Shown here piece by piece: positions 11,100 through 23,450 of a DNA stretch of 64,000 bases. Each line of letters opens with the position of its first letter. Position 1 is the first letter of the stretch. Both the position numbers and the translations under genes were made by a program. Origin of the DNA: Cololabis saira (lineage: Eukaryota; Chordata; Actinopteri; Beloniformes; Belonidae); NCBI RefSeq assembly GCF_033807715.1, contig NC_084601.1:15926690-15990689 (forward strand). Direction: 5' to 3'. Under the pieces are notes generated by a model, which worked only from the letters and a program-made list of their open reading frames with translations, did not search any database and had not been told where the DNA came from.

Positions 11100-11366
11100 T
11101 GTAGTGAATGTTACGGACATAATTCACCTTATTCATCAAGTGTGGTCCCACACACCGTTCATTATTAAATGCAGTATATTGTCCTTCATGCAACTAGTAT
11201 GGTTCAGGGATGAGGCCCCTTTAAATGTGGTCATGACGTTGAGCTCCATGCGGTTCTAGCTGCTGGACAGCTCCATTTTGTGTTTCAGTGTTCTGAAGTT
11301 TTCTAATAAAACAACACACGTTTTTTGAATGGGAAATTGTCTCCGCGTTTTTCTGCAATTCCCACA
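11100..11366 (+). mobile_element. 5' LTR of a CsRn1-type Gypsy element
   Basis: The 267-bp segment starts TGTAGTGAATG and ends CCCACA, giving the TG...CA ends of LTRs. ACGT lies immediately before it. An AATAAA at about 11305 would be the polyadenylation signal. The last 36 bp (11331-11366) recur exactly at 15117-15152. The primer site starts two bases after the LTR end. Confidence 0.82.
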
Positions 11367-11367
11367 C

Positions 11368-11382
11368 TGGTGACCCCGACGT
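11368..11382 (+). promoter_or_regulatory. Primer-binding site, tRNA-Trp type
   Basis: TGGTGACCCCGACGT is complementary to the 3' end of vertebrate tRNA-Trp including CCA (from memory of the tRNA sequence), matching over 15 bases. Use of tRNA-Trp is a known hallmark of the CsRn1 clade of Gypsy elements. Confidence 0.8.
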
Positions 11383-11418
11383 TTGTCTGCTGGACGTATC
11401 CAGAGACACGACACGACC

Positions 11419-12246
11419 ATGTCTACGAACGCTGTTACCCTCAAACTCCCCGAATTCTGGGAATCGTCGGCATCTGCATGGTTCGCCCAGACTGAAGCGC
11501 AGTTCGCGCTGCGGGAGATCACCGCCGATACGACGAAATACTACTACGTTGTGTCGGCTCTCGGAAATTCAACTGCATCCAGAGTGGTGAGCCTTCTTAA
11601 AAATCCCCCGGCGACGGATAAATATATAGCTCTCAAGTCTCACCTGTTGAAGACGTTTGAACTGTCGGATGCTGAGAGAGCCAGCCGGCTTTTCTCCCTT
11701 CAGGGACTGGGTGACAGCAAGCCGTCCGAGCTCATGGACCGCATGCTGGATCTCCTGGGTGAACACAGACCCGATTTTCTTTTCACCCAACTTTTTCTGC
11801 GTCAGCTGCCCTCCCAAGTCAGGGCTGCTCTGGCCAACACCGCGATCACTGACTGTCGGAGACTGGCTGAGGAGGCTGATAAGTTTTTTCTGGCGAGTCA
11901 GGGAGAGTTTGTGGCGGCGTTCCTCCCCGCGCAGCCCGCTCCGGTGACGCGGGACGGCTCCGCGCTCGTTGCTGCGGCCGCTTCTCCCCGGCAACACTCT
12001 TCTGCTCCACAACAGGTCGGCTTGTGTTTTTATCACACAAAGTTCGGACCCAAGGCTACCAAGTGCCGTTCGCCGTGCAGTTTTGGCGGGCCGGAAACGC
12101 CCGGGCCGGCGCTCAGTGGCCATGAGCGTCGGCCGCGGAGGCAGGCTGCTTTTCATCCGGGACAGCATCTCCGGACGGCGGTTCCTGTGCGACACGGGCG
12201 CTCAGAGGAGCGTCCTGCCCGCATCCCGTTTGGACATGGTGACTGA
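11419..12246 (+). CDS. gag: Gypsy (CsRn1-type) Gag
   Basis: I take the ATG at 11419, whose product begins [15 protein letters not shown]; an earlier in-frame ATG at 11383 lies almost on the primer site. The capsid-like region contains [12 protein letters not shown], the [11 protein letters not shown] block and [13 protein letters not shown], typical of Gag in this clade. Near residue 203 there is a C-x2-H-x9-C-x3-C motif (CFYH...CRSPC), the unusual CHCC nucleocapsid finger described for CsRn1 relatives. Beyond the finger the frame becomes Arg-rich and reads over pol in another phase, so the last 40 or so codons are probably not native Gag. Pol overlaps in the +1 frame, from 11969. Confidence 0.82.
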   Translation: MSTNAVTLKLPEFWESSASAWFAQTEAQFALREITADTTKYYYVVSALGNSTASRVVSLLKNPPATDKYIALKSHLLKTFELSDAERASRLFSLQGLGDSKPSELMDRMLDLLGEHRPDFLFTQLFLRQLPSQVRAALANTAITDCRRLAEEADKFFLASQGEFVAAFLPAQPAPVTRDGSALVAAAASPRQHSSAPQQVGLCFYHTKFGPKATKCRSPCSFGGPETPGPALSGHERRPRRQAAFHPGQHLRTAVPVRHGRSEERPARIPFGHGD

Positions 12247-15238
12247 CAGCCACGGCCCCCCCATGGAGGCTGCCAACGGCAGCCCCATCCGCACATACGG
12301 ACTGAGGTATGTTGAGTTGTGTTTTGGAGGACAGCGGTTTGGATGGGACTTTGTTACGGCAAAGGTTGCTTTTCCCCTCCTCGGCGCCGATTTTCTGTGT
12401 GCACATGGACTTTTGATAGATGTAAAGAACCGCCGTTTGATTGATGCCGTCACGTTTTGTTCTTTTGCGTGTGAGGTCAGCGGGACTGAATCCGTACATT
12501 TATCTAGTTTGCTCTCGGTTTCGGATGATTTCTACCGTCTGCTTGCCGAGTTTCCAGCGATCACTCGGCCCACTTTCTCTGCGTCTGCTGTGAAGCATGG
12601 TGTCGAGCATCACATCGCCACTACTGGTCCGCCCGTCTACGCCCGCGCTCGGCGCCTCGACCCGACCAAGCTTGGCGTTGCAAAGGCTGAGTTTGCAAAC
12701 ATGGAACGCCTGGGTATAGTCCGCCGCTCCGACAGCCCGTGGGCGTCGCCTCTCCACATTGTCCCCAAGCCAGGGGGCGGCTGGCGCCCGTGTGGTGACT
12801 ACCGGCGGCTTAATGACGCAACGACACCTGACCGATACCCGGTCCCGAACATACAGGATTTTTCAGCGCACCTGGCGGGTAAGGTGATTTTTTCGAAGGT
12901 AGACCTCGTCCGAGGATATCATCAGGTGCCGGTACACACGCTGGACATTCCCAAAACAGCTGTGATCACACCATTTGGTCTTTTCGAGTTCCTGCGCATG
13001 CCATTTGGCCTTAAAAATGCAGCCCAGTCTTTTCAACGCCTAATGGACTCTGTGTTACGGGACTTGCCTTTTCTTTTCGTGTACCTGGATGACATCTTGG
13101 TAGCGAGTGCGTCCAAATCTCAGCACCTGTCACACCTCCGAGCTCTTTTTGAGCGGCTTAGCCGACACGGGCTGATTGTTAACCCTGCCAAGTGCCAATT
13201 TGGTCTCTCCACCATTGACTTTCTGGGACACAGGGTTACTAAGGATGGTGCAGTCCCTCTCCCATCAAAAGTGGAGGCGGTCACGCGGTTCCCGCGCCCG
13301 CTGACCGTAAAATCCCTGCAAGAATTCCTTGGCATGGTGAACTTTTACCACCGCTTCATCCCTCGAGCTGCTCAGCTCATGCAACCCTTGCATGAGGCCT
13401 TGAAAGGTAAACCTAAGCACCTTGTGAACTGGTCTGAGTGCATGGACAAGGCTTTTGCTGCCACCAAAGCAGCCCTGGCGGACGCCACCATGCTGGCGCA
13501 TCCTTCCCCAACAGCCTCCATCGCCATCACCTCAGACGCCTCAGATTACGCTGTTGGTGCGGTTTACGAGCAGTGGGTAGACGGGGCCTGGCAGCCACTG
13601 GCCTTCTTTAGCCGTCAGTTGCGTCCCAGCGAGCGAAAGTACAGCACTTTCGATCGGGAGCTGCTTGGTCTCTACCTCGCCATCAGACACTTTCGTTCCC
13701 TGCTGGAAGGACGACATTTCACTGCTTTTGTCGACCATAAGCCACTGACTTTTGCCATGGCTAAGGTGGCTGAGCCGTGGTCCGCCCGCCAGCAACGTCA
13801 TCTGTCGTTCATTTCCGAGTTCACCACGGACTTGCGGCATGTTGCCGGTAAGAACAACCACGTTGCAGACTGCCTGTCACGGGCTGTGGCTGGGGCGGTC
13901 CATCTTGGTTTTGATTATGCCCGCATGGCAGCAGATCAGGCCATGGACCCTGACGTGCAGCTCCTGAAGGCCTCTACCACAGGGCTTAAGATCGAGGACG
14001 TGGTCTTTGGTGATACTAGTACCACGCTCCTGTGTGACGTCTCCACAGGCAGTCCTCGGCCCATTGTTCCCTCAGGGTGGAGACGACAGGTGTTTGATGC
14101 CATACATGGTCTCTCACATCCGGGTTCGAAGGCGTCGCAGAGACTGGTTGCGGCAAAATTTGTCTGGCACGGCCTCAAGAAGGACGTTAGGGACTGGGCT
14201 AACACCTGTGTCGAGTGCCAACGAGCCAAGGTCCACCGCCACACTAAAGCCCCGCTAGAGTTGTTCCCGGTTCCTGAGAGACGTTTTGACCATGTTAATG
14301 TGGATCTGGTCGGCCCTCTGCCCTCCTCTCACGGTTTCTCGTACCTGTTGACCATGGTTGACAGGACAACCCGCTGGCCTGAGGCAGTGCCATTGACGTC
14401 GGTGGCATCTGTGGAGGTGGCACGGGCTTTTCTCAGCACCTGGGTTGCTCGTTTTGGCACTCCGTCAGATATATCCTCTGACCGAGGCGCACAGTTCACG
14501 TCTGAACTGTGGACCGCTGTGGCACAGAACCTCGGAGTTAAACTCCACCGCACTACTGCCTATCACCCACAGGCTAACGGTCTTATTGAACGGTTTCACA
14601 GGTCAATGAAAGCTGCCCTGCGTGCCAGCCTCAAAGACAATAACTGGGTTGACAAACTCCCATGGGTGATGCTGGGCATCAGGACCGCGCCAAAGGAGGA
14701 CCTACAGTCCTCATCTGCCGAGCTTGTTTATGGGCAGCCGCTGCGGGTTCCAGGGGATTTTGTCCCTAATGCCACGGTTCCTTGGTCTGCTGCTCTCCAG
14801 CGGTCCGCTCTGCTGGACAATGCAAGACTTTTTGCGCCTGTCCCTACTTCCCATCACGGCCTGCCTCAGTCGCACGTCCCGGCTGCACTTAAGGCGGCTG
14901 ATTATGTTTTCATTCGCCGCGATGCCCACCGGGGACCGCTACACCCGCCCTACGAGGGCCCATTCCGGGTTTTGGAGGCAGGGGACAAACATTTTGTGGT
15001 GGACATGGGCGGTAAACCGGAGCGCCTCTCCATCGACCGCCTCAAACCAGCTCACTTAGACGTGGGTAAGCCTGTTGAACTCGCCCAACCCCCACGACGG
15101 GGGCGGCCTCCCGCTCGGGAAATTGTCTCCGCGTTTTTCTGCAATTCCCACAACGTGAACAATAAATCAAACGCTCCCTTCCATGCAGTGTGTGTGGAAG
15201 TAAAGACTGGAACATGCTATTCACAAAAGCACAAATAG
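11969..15238 (+). CDS. pol: Gypsy (CsRn1-type) Pol: protease, RT, RNase H, integrase
   Basis: This is an uninterrupted 1,089-codon frame. Residues before about 60 overlap gag and may not be used; the Met is nominal because Pol is normally made by frameshift or readthrough. Domains in order: aspartic protease with [11 protein letters not shown] (Asp at 12191); reverse transcriptase with [49 protein letters not shown] and YLDD (13082-13093); RNase H with [12 protein letters not shown] and [11 protein letters not shown]; integrase zinc finger H-x3-H-x29-C-x2-C; and a catalytic triad Asp 14303, Asp 14480, Glu 14588, which gives D-D-x35-E. All catalytic residues are present. The last 41 codons (from 15117) read through the remnant 3' LTR and into the flank, so the native C-terminus was lost in a deletion. 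Confidence 0.92.
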   Translation: MLRPLLPGNTLLLHNRSACVFITQSSDPRLPSAVRRAVLAGRKRPGRRSVAMSVGRGGRLLFIRDSISGRRFLCDTGAQRSVLPASRLDMVTDSHGPPMEAANGSPIRTYGLRYVELCFGGQRFGWDFVTAKVAFPLLGADFLCAHGLLIDVKNRRLIDAVTFCSFACEVSGTESVHLSSLLSVSDDFYRLLAEFPAITRPTFSASAVKHGVEHHIATTGPPVYARARRLDPTKLGVAKAEFANMERLGIVRRSDSPWASPLHIVPKPGGGWRPCGDYRRLNDATTPDRYPVPNIQDFSAHLAGKVIFSKVDLVRGYHQVPVHTLDIPKTAVITPFGLFEFLRMPFGLKNAAQSFQRLMDSVLRDLPFLFVYLDDILVASASKSQHLSHLRALFERLSRHGLIVNPAKCQFGLSTIDFLGHRVTKDGAVPLPSKVEAVTRFPRPLTVKSLQEFLGMVNFYHRFIPRAAQLMQPLHEALKGKPKHLVNWSECMDKAFAATKAALADATMLAHPSPTASIAITSDASDYAVGAVYEQWVDGAWQPLAFFSRQLRPSERKYSTFDRELLGLYLAIRHFRSLLEGRHFTAFVDHKPLTFAMAKVAEPWSARQQRHLSFISEFTTDLRHVAGKNNHVADCLSRAVAGAVHLGFDYARMAADQAMDPDVQLLKASTTGLKIEDVVFGDTSTTLLCDVSTGSPRPIVPSGWRRQVFDAIHGLSHPGSKASQRLVAAKFVWHGLKKDVRDWANTCVECQRAKVHRHTKAPLELFPVPERRFDHVNVDLVGPLPSSHGFSYLLTMVDRTTRWPEAVPLTSVASVEVARAFLSTWVARFGTPSDISSDRGAQFTSELWTAVAQNLGVKLHRTTAYHPQANGLIERFHRSMKAALRASLKDNNWVDKLPWVMLGIRTAPKEDLQSSSAELVYGQPLRVPGDFVPNATVPWSAALQRSALLDNARLFAPVPTSHHGLPQSHVPAALKAADYVFIRRDAHRGPLHPPYEGPFRVLEAGDKHFVVDMGGKPERLSIDRLKPAHLDVGKPVELAQPPRRGRPPAREIVSAFFCNSHNVNNKSNAPFHAVCVEVKTGTCYSQKHK
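15117..15152 (+). mobile_element. Remnant 3' LTR (last 36 bp)
   Basis: It is identical to 11331-11366 over 36 bp, ends in CA, and is followed by ACGT at 15153-15156, matching the word before the 5' LTR. The 5' 231 bp of the LTR are gone, apparently by deletion joined at the start of this shared segment. Confidence 0.85.
15157..15232. other. Short unassigned flank right of the Gypsy element
   Basis: This is pre-insertion DNA between the target duplication and the point where array sequence resumes. Confidence 0.6.
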
Positions 15239-16208
15239 TGGGGTTTTACTAATATTTATATCTTACAAATATTAAAAAAATTATGAAAAAACAATTCGGG
15301 ACTCGGATCATATCACTGTGTTCGCGTCTCCTCAATCAGTCAGTCGGAAAACGGCCAAGCTGATCCGTAGCTGAGGGGTAGCGTCGCCGTCTTTCGTGTG
15401 AGAGGTCGAGGGTTCGATCCTCGCTCAATTCAAAGATTGTCAGCAATTTGTGTTTTTTTTACATCAAAATGTTCGTCTCCGTCCTGCGATGACGCGCATT
15501 ACTTTTCTCATTCAAAAGCGTTACCGTAGCAACACTCGACGCCAAAAAGTGCGCCACCCTTCATCTGATTGGTCCATATTTGATAGTTCTCCAAAATTCA
15601 CCAAATTTTTCATGCAAGGCAGGCCTGGCGATAAACTTGATATTTCATGGTTTGTATTAATGGGCGTGGCAAAATGGCTCAACAGCGCCCCCTAGAATAC
15701 TTTTATCTGCCATAACTTTTGAATGGTTTGACACACAGAGTCGTGGGTGGTGTCATGGGACTCGGTATTGAGTCCTTGACCATAATTGGTGAAAATTAGC
15801 CCCGCCCCTTCTTCTGATTGGTTGTCCCTATTTCCTGCTATAACATTTGAATGTTTTGACAGAGAGTCGTGGGTGGTGTCATGGGAATCTGTAATGAGTG
15901 CTTGAGGTTATTTGGCCTTAATTAGCCCCGCCCCTTCTTCTGATTGGTTTTCCCTTTTTTCTGCTATAACTTTTGAATGGTTTGACATAGAGAGTCGTGG
16001 GTGGTGTCATCAGATTCTGTATGGAGTCCTTGACCTTCATTGGCCTGAATTAGCCCCGCCCCTTCTTCTGATTGGTTGTCCCATTTTTCTGCTATAACTT
16101 TTGAATGGTTTGAGATAGGAAGTCGTGGGTGGTGTCGTTTCTGATATGCTTATGGGGGGCGGTGGCCGTGAGTGCGAGGGCCCGTTCATTGCTGCTTGCA
16201 GCTTTAAT
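15233..16208 (+). repeat. Array unit 1, right part, with tail
   Basis: Sequence resumes with the TTTTACTAATATTTAT segment already seen at about 10712-10730, so this stretch is duplicated across the Gypsy region. It continues with a tRNA-like module, one short block, several GC-box/CCAAT modules, and the tail GAGGGCCCGTTCATTGCTGC then TTGCAGCTTTAATT. The tail contains a GCTGC/GCAGC hairpin. Confidence 0.82.
15360..15425 (+). other. tRNA-like module with good A and B boxes
   Basis: A box TAGCTGAGGGGT lies at 15368-15379, with a possible GCT/AGC D stem. A perfect B box GGTTCGATCC lies at 15411-15420 within a 5-bp T arm (CGAGG/CCTCG, loop GTTCGAT). The anticodon and acceptor stems do not pair, so it is not a functional tRNA. 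It is the best-preserved of four related modules in the array. Confidence 0.6.
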
Positions 16209-16231
16209 TATTATTATTATTATTATTATTA
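16209..16231. repeat. (ATT)n spacer between units 1 and 2
   Basis: A TTA/ATT microsatellite lies exactly between the tail of unit 1 and the start of unit 2. Confidence 0.9.
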
Positions 16232-18044
16232 TTTTCCTGACAAAGTGAAGGCCTTTTTGCCCCCCTTAACATGCCCAAAAAGTCACCAAATTTTGCACCC
16301 TAGTCAGGCCTGGCGAAAAATTTGATATTTAAAGGTTTGCATTAATGGGCGTGGCAAAATGGCTCAACAGCGCCCCCTTGAAAACTTTGTGCCTCAAGCC
16401 CCACGATACGGTTTGACGTACATGCACGAAAATCGGTACACACCTGTATCATGGGACAACTTAAAGAAAAGTCTCTTGGGGTCATGCCCGAAACCGAACA
16501 GGATGTCGGCCATTTTGAATTAGTCATGTCATTTTGGCGAAATTTATGCCATTCCTTCGAAAGTTAATTCAGCCCGAACCGTAACGTGCACCCAGGTGTG
16601 TTATACATAAAAATGTGCGTCTCCATCCTCCGACACCACGCATTACTTTTCTCTTTCAAAAGCGTTACCGTGGCGACGCTAGACGCCAAAAAGCGCGCCC
16701 ACCCTTCATCTGATTCTTTCAGACAGAAAAAACTTTGCGCCTCAAGCCCCATAATACGGTTTGACGTACATGAACGAAAATCGGTACACACCTGTATCAT
16801 GTCGCAACTTAAAGAAAAGTCTCTTGGCGCCATGGCCGAAACCGAACAGGAAGTCGGCCATTTTGAACATTCTGAATTAATTGCGTAATTTTGGAGCAAT
16901 ATATGCCATTCCTTCGAGAGTTAATTCAGCCCGAACCGTTTCGTAAACCCAGATGTGTTATACATCAAAATGTGCGTCTCCATCCTGCGACTACACGCAT
17001 TACTTTTCTCTTTCAAAAGTGTTACCGTGGCGACGCTAGACGCCAACAAGCGCACCCCCCCTTCATCTGATTGGTCCATATTTGATAGTTCCCCAAAAGG
17101 CACCAAATTTGGCATGCAAGCCAGGCCTGGCGATAAATTTGATATTTCATGGTTTGCATTAATGGGCGTGGCAAAATGGCTCGACAGCGCCCCCCGGAAA
17201 ACTTTGTGCCTCAAGCCCCACAATACGGTTTGACGTACATGCACGAAAATCGGTACACACCTGTATCATGGCAGAACTTAAAGAAAAGTCTCTTGGAGCC
17301 ATGGCCGAAACCGAACAGGATGTCGGCCATTTTGAATAAATTGTGTCATTTTGGCGAAATTTATGCCATTCCTTCGGCAGTTAATTCAGCCCGAACCGTA
17401 ATGTGCACCCAGGTGTGTTATACATCAAAATGTGCGTCTACATCCTGCGACACCACGCATTACTTTTCTCTTTCAAAAGTGTTACCGTGGCGACGCTAGA
17501 CGCCAAAAGGCGCGCCCACCCTTCATGTGATTGGTCCATATTTGATAGTTCTCCAAAAGGCACCAAATTTTGCATGCAAGCCAGGCCTGGTGATAAATTT
17601 GATATTACATGGTTTGCATTAATGGGCGTGGCCTAACGGCTCAACAGCGCCCCCTAGAATACTTTTCTCTGCCATAACTTTTGAATGGTTTGACATAAAG
17701 AGTCGTGGGTGGTGTCATGGGACTCGGTATTGAGTCCTTGACCTTCATTGGCCTGAATTAGCCCCGCCCCTCCTTCTGATTGGTTGTCCCGATTTTCTGC
17801 CATAACTTTTGAATGGTTTGACATAAAGAGTCGTGGGTGGTGTCATCAGACTCTGTATGGAGTCCTTGACCTTCATTGGCCTGAATTAGCCCCGCCCCTT
17901 CTTCTGATTGGTTGTTCCTTTTTTCTGCTATAACTTTTGAATGGTTTGACATAGAGAGTCCTGGGTGGTGTCATTTCTGATATGCTTATGGGGGGCGGTG
18001 GACGTGAGTGCGAGGGCCCGTTCATCGCTGCTTGCAGCTTTAAT
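16232..18044 (+). repeat. Array unit 2
   Basis: The 1.8-kb unit starts TTTTCCTGACAAAGTGAAGG. Blocks opening AATTCAGCCCGAACCG begin near 16566, 16923 and 17393. It closes with two GC-box/CCAAT modules and the GAGGGCCCGTTCATCGCTGC tail. It lacks the minisatellite and the tRNA-like module, so it is a clean short form of the repeat. Confidence 0.88.
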
Positions 18045-18053
18045 TATTATTAT

Positions 18054-20111
18054 TTTTCTTCTGACAAAGTGATGGCCTTTTTGCCCCCCTTAACATGCCC
18101 AAAAAGTCACCAAATTTTGCACCCAAGTCAGGCCTGGCGAAAAATTTGATATTTAATGGTTTGCATTTTGGGCGTGGCAAAATGGCTCAACAGCGCCCCC
18201 TTGAAAACTTTGTGCCTCAAGCCCCACGATATGGTTTGACGTACATGCACGAAAATCGGTACACACCTGTATCATGGGACAACTTAAAGAAAAGTCTCTT
18301 GCCGTCATGCCCGAAACCGAACAGGAAGTCGGCCATTTTGAATTAATCGTGTCACTTTGGCGCAATTTATGCCATTCCTTCGGCAGTTAATTCAGCCCGA
18401 ACCGTAACGTGCACCCAGGTGTATTATACATCAAAAAGTGCGTCTCCCTCCTGCGACCACACGCATTACTTTTCTCTTCCAAAAGCATTACCGTGGCGAC
18501 GCTAGACGCCAAAAAGCGTGCCCACCCTTCATCTGGTTGGTTCAGACAGAAAAAACTTTGCGCCTCAAGCCCCATAATACGGTTTGACGTACATGCACGA
18601 AAATTGGTACACTCCTGTATCATGTCGCAACTAAAAGAAAAGTCTCTTGGCGCCATGGCCGAAACCGAACAGGAAGTCGGCCATTTTGAACATTCTGAAT
18701 TAATTGCGTAATTTTGGAGCAATATATGCCATTCCTTCGAGAATTAATTCAGCCCGAACCGTATTGTGAACCCAGATGTGTTATACATCAAAATGTGCGT
18801 CTCCATCCTGCGACTACACGCATTACTTTTCTCTTTCAAAAGTGTTACTGTGGCGACGCTAGACGCCAACAAGCGCACCCCCCCTTCATCTGATTGGTCC
18901 ATATTTGATAGTTCCCCAAAAGGCACCATATTTGGCATGCAAGCCAGGCCTGGCGATAAATTTGATATTTCATGGTTTGCATTAATGGGCGTGGCAAAAT
19001 GGCTCAACAGCGCCCCCCGGAAAACTTTGTGCCTCAAGCCCCACAATACGGTTTGACGTACATGCACGAAAATCGCTACACACCTGTATCATGGCACAAC
19101 TTAAAGAAAAGTCTCTTGGAGCCATGGCCGAAACCGAACAGGATGTCGGCCATTTGAATAAATTGTGTCATTTTGGCGAAATGTATGCCATTCCTTCGGC
19201 AGTTAATTCAGCCCGAACCGTAACGTGCACCCAGGTGTGTTATACATCAAAATGTGCGTCTACATCCTGCGACTACACGCATTACTTTTCTCTTTCAAAA
19301 GTGTTACCGTGGCGACGCTAGACGCCAAAAGGCGCGCCCCCCCTTCATCTGATTGGTCCATATTTGATAGTCACCAAATTTTGCATGCAAGCCAGACTTG
19401 GCGATAAATTTGATATTTCATGGTTTGCATTAATGGGCGTGGCCTAACGGCTCAACAGCGCCCCCTAGAATACTTTTATCTGCCATAACTTTTGAATGGT
19501 TTGACATAGGAAGTTGTGGGTGGTGTCATGGGACTCTGTAATGAGTCCTTAAGCTTCGTTGGCCTTAATTAGCCCCACCCCTTCTTCTGATTGGTTGTCC
19601 CGATTTTCTGCTATAACATTGGAATGGTTTGACATAGAGAGTCCTGGGTGGTGTCATCAGATTCTTTATGGAGTCCTTGAACTTCATTGGCCTGAATTAG
19701 CCCCGCCCCTTCTTCTGATTGGTTGTCCTTTTTTTCTGCTATAACTTTTTAATGGTTTGACATAGGGAGTCGTAGGTGTTATCATGGGACTCTGTAATGA
19801 GTTCTTAAGCTTCGTTGGCCTTAATTAGCCCCGCCCCTTCTTCTGATTGGTTGTCCCGATTTTCTGCTATAACTTTGGAATGGTTTGACATAAAGAGTCG
19901 TGGATGGTGTCATCAGATGCTGTATTGTGTCCTTGACCTTCATTGGCCTGAATTAGCCCCGCCCCTTCTTCTGATTGGTTGTCCCTTTTTTCTGCTATAA
20001 CTTTTGAATGGTTTGACATAGGAAGTCGTGGGTGGTGTCTTTTCTGATATGCTTATGGGGGGCGGTGGCCGTGAGTGCGAGGGCCCGTTCATCGCTGCTT
20101 GCAGCTTTAAT
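18054..20111 (+). repeat. Array unit 3
   Basis: Same order as unit 2, with four GC-box/CCAAT modules in tandem (near 19570, 19697, 19826 and 19955), which accounts for its extra length. The preceding spacer is TTATTATT. It ends in the common hairpin tail. Confidence 0.88.
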
Positions 20112-20120
20112 TATTATTAT

Positions 20121-21746
20121 TATTTTTCTGACGAAAGGAGGGCCTTTTTGCCCCCCTAAACGTGCCCAAAAAGTCACCAAATTTTGCACGCAAACCAGGC
20201 CTGGCGAAAAATTTGATATTTTATGGTTTGCATTAATGGGCGTGGCAAAATGGCTCAACAGCGCCCCCCGGAAAACTTTGTGCCTCAAGCCCCACGATAC
20301 GGTTTGACGTACATGCACGAAAATCAGTACACACCTGTATCATGGCACAACTTAAAGAAAAGTCTCTTGGAGTCATGCCCGAAACCGAAAAGGATGTCGG
20401 CCATTTAGAATTAATCGTGTAATTTTGGCGAAATTCATGCCATTCCTTCGGCAGTTAATACGGCCCGAACCGTAACGAGCACCCAGGTGTGTTATACATC
20501 AAAATGTGCGTCTCCATCCTCCGACACCACGCATTACTTTTCTCTTTCAAAAGCGTTACCGTGACGACGCTAGACGCCAAAAAGCGCGCCCACCCTTCAT
20601 CTGATTGGTTCAGGCAGAAAAACCTTTGTGCCTCAAGCCCCACAATGCGGTGTGACGTACATGAATGAAAATCGGTACACTTCTTTATCATTTCGCAACT
20701 TAAAGAAAAGTCTCTTGGTGCCATGGCCAAAACCGAACAGGAAGTCGGCCATTTTGAACATTCTGAATTAATCACGTAATTTTGGAGCAATACATGCCAT
20801 TCCTTCGAGAATTAATACGGCCCGAACCGTAACGTGCACCCAGGTGTGTTATACATCAAAATATGCGTCTCCATCCTGCAACTACACGCATTACTTTTCT
20901 CTTTCAAAAGTGTTACCGTGGCGACGCTAGACGCCAACAAGCGCACCCCCCTTCATCTGATTGGTCCATATTTGATAGTTCCCCAAAAGGCACCAAATTT
21001 GGCATGCAAGCCAGGCCTGGCGATAAATGTGATATTTCATGGTTTGCATTAATGGGCGTGGCAAAATGGCTCACCAGCGCCCCCCGGAAAACTTTGTGCC
21101 TCAAGCCCCAAAATACGGTTTGATGTACATGCACGAAAATCGGTACACACCTGTATCATGTCACAACTTAAAGAAAAGACTCTTGGAGCCATGGCCGAAA
21201 CCGAACAGGAAGTCGGCCATTTTGAAATCTGATTGGTCCATATTTAATAGTTCTCCAAAAGTCACCAAATTTTACATGCAAGACAGACTTGGCGATAAAT
21301 GTGATATTTCATGGTTTGCATTAATGGGCGTGGCCTAACGGCTCAACAGCGCCCCCTAGAATACTTTTCTCTGCCATAACTTTTGAATGGTTTGACATAG
21401 AAAGTTGTGGGTGGTGTCATGGGACTCTGTAATGAGTCCTTAAGCTTCGTTGGCCTTAATTAGCCCCGCCCCCTCTTCTGATTGGCTGTCCCGATTTTCT
21501 GCTATAACTTTGGAATGGTTTTACATAGAGAGTCGTGGGTGGTGTCATCAGATTCTTTATGGAGTCCTTGACCTTCATTGGCCTAAATTAGCCCCGCCCC
21601 TTCTTCTGATTGGTTGTCCCTTTTTTCTGCTATAACTTTTTAATGGTTTGACATAGGAAGTCGTGGGTGGTGTCATTTCTGATATGCTTGTGGGGGGTGG
21701 TGGCCGTGAGTGCGAGGGCCCGTTCATCGCTGCTTGCAGCTTTAAT
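20121..21746 (+). repeat. Array unit 4
   Basis: The shortest unit, about 1.6 kb. The start is diverged (CTGACGAAAGGAGGGCC) and the block openings read ACGGCCCGAACCG. The third block appears collapsed near 21225, where the text jumps from one block to a later one. The tail is intact. Confidence 0.85.
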
Positions 21747-23450
21747 TATTATTATTATTATTATTTTCCTGACAAAGTGAAGGCCTTTTTGCCCCCCTTA
21801 ACATGCCCAAAAAGTCACCAAATTTTGCACCCTAGTCAGGCCTGGCGAAAAATTTGATATTTAAAGGTTTGCATTAATGGGCGTGGCAAAATGGCTCAAC
21901 AGCGCCCCCTTGAAAACTTTGTGCCTCAAGCCCCACGATACGGTTTGACGTACATGCACGAAAATCGGTACACACCTGTATCATGGGACAACTTAAACAA
22001 AAGTCTCTTGGGGTCATGCCCGAAACCGAACAGGATGTCGGCCATTTTGAATTAGTCGTGTCATTTTGGCGAAATTTATGCCATTCCTTCGAAAGTTAAT
22101 TCAGCCCGAACCGTAACGCGCCCCCAAGTGTGTTATACATCAAAATGTGCGTCTCCATCCTGCCACAACACGCATTACTTTTCTCTTTCAAAAGCGTTAC
22201 CGTGGCGACGCTAGACGCCAAAAAGCGTGCCCACCCTTCATCTGATTGGTTCGACAGAAAAAACTTTGTGCCTCAAGCCCCATAATACGGTTTGACGTAC
22301 ATGAACGGAAATCGGTACACACCTGTATCATGTCGCAACTTAAAGAAAAGTCTCTTGGCGCCATGGCCGAAACCGAACAGGAAGTCGGCTATTTTGAACA
22401 TTCTGAATTAATCGCGTAATTTTGGAGCAATATATGCCATTCCTTCGAGAGTTAATTCAGCCCGAACCGTATCGTGAACCCAGATGTGTTATACATCAAA
22501 ATGTGCGTCTCCATCCTGCGACTACACGCATTACTTTTCTCTTTGAAAAGTGTTACCGTGGCGACACTAGACGCCAATAAGCGCACCCCCCCTTCATCTG
22601 ATTGGTCCATATTTGATAGTTCCCCAAAAGGCACCAAATTTGGCATGCAAGCCAGGCCTGGCGATAAATTTGATATTTCATGGTTGGTATTAATGGGCGT
22701 GGCAAAATGGCTCAACAGCGCCCCCCGGAAAACTTTGTGCCTCAAGCCCCACAATACGGTTTGACGTACATGCACGAAAATCGGTACACACCTGTATCAT
22801 GTCGCAACTTAAAGAAAAGTCTCTTGGAGCCATGGCCGAAACCGAACAGGAAGTCAGCCATTTTGAATTAATTGTGTAATTTTGGCGCAATTTATGCCAG
22901 TCCTTCGGCAGTTAATTCAGCCCGAACCGTAACGTGCACCCAGGTGTGTTATACACCAAAATGTGCGTCTCCATCGTGCGACTACACGCATTACTTTTCT
23001 CTTTCAAAAGTGTTACTGTGGCGATGCTAGACGCGAAAAAGCGCACCCACCCTTCATCTGATTGGTCCATATTTGATAGTTCTCCAAAAGTCACCACATT
23101 TTGCATGCAAGCCAGGCCTGGCGATACATTTGATATTTCATGGTTTGCATTAATGGGCGTGGCCTAACGGCTCAACAGCGCCCCCTAGAATACTTTTCTC
23201 TGCCATAACTTTTGAATGGTTTCACATAGAGAGTCGTGGGTGGTGTCATGGGACTCTGTAATGAGTCCTTAAGCTTCGTTGGCCTTAATTAGCCCCGCCC
23301 CTTCTTCTGATTGGTTGTCCCGATTTTCTGCTATAACTTTTGAATGGTTTGACATAGAGAGTCGTGGGTGGTGTCATCAGATTCTTTATGGAGTCCTTGA
23401 CCTTCATTGGCCTGAATTAGCCCCGCCCCTTCTTCTGATTGGTTGTCCTT

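Noticed and set aside
11569..12195. 208-codon minus-strand frame over gag
   Set aside because: It is antisense to a well-supported Gag and has no known motif.
15360..15425. Functional tRNA gene
   Set aside because: The T arm and both promoter boxes are good, but the anticodon and acceptor stems do not pair, so only a tRNA-like module is supported.
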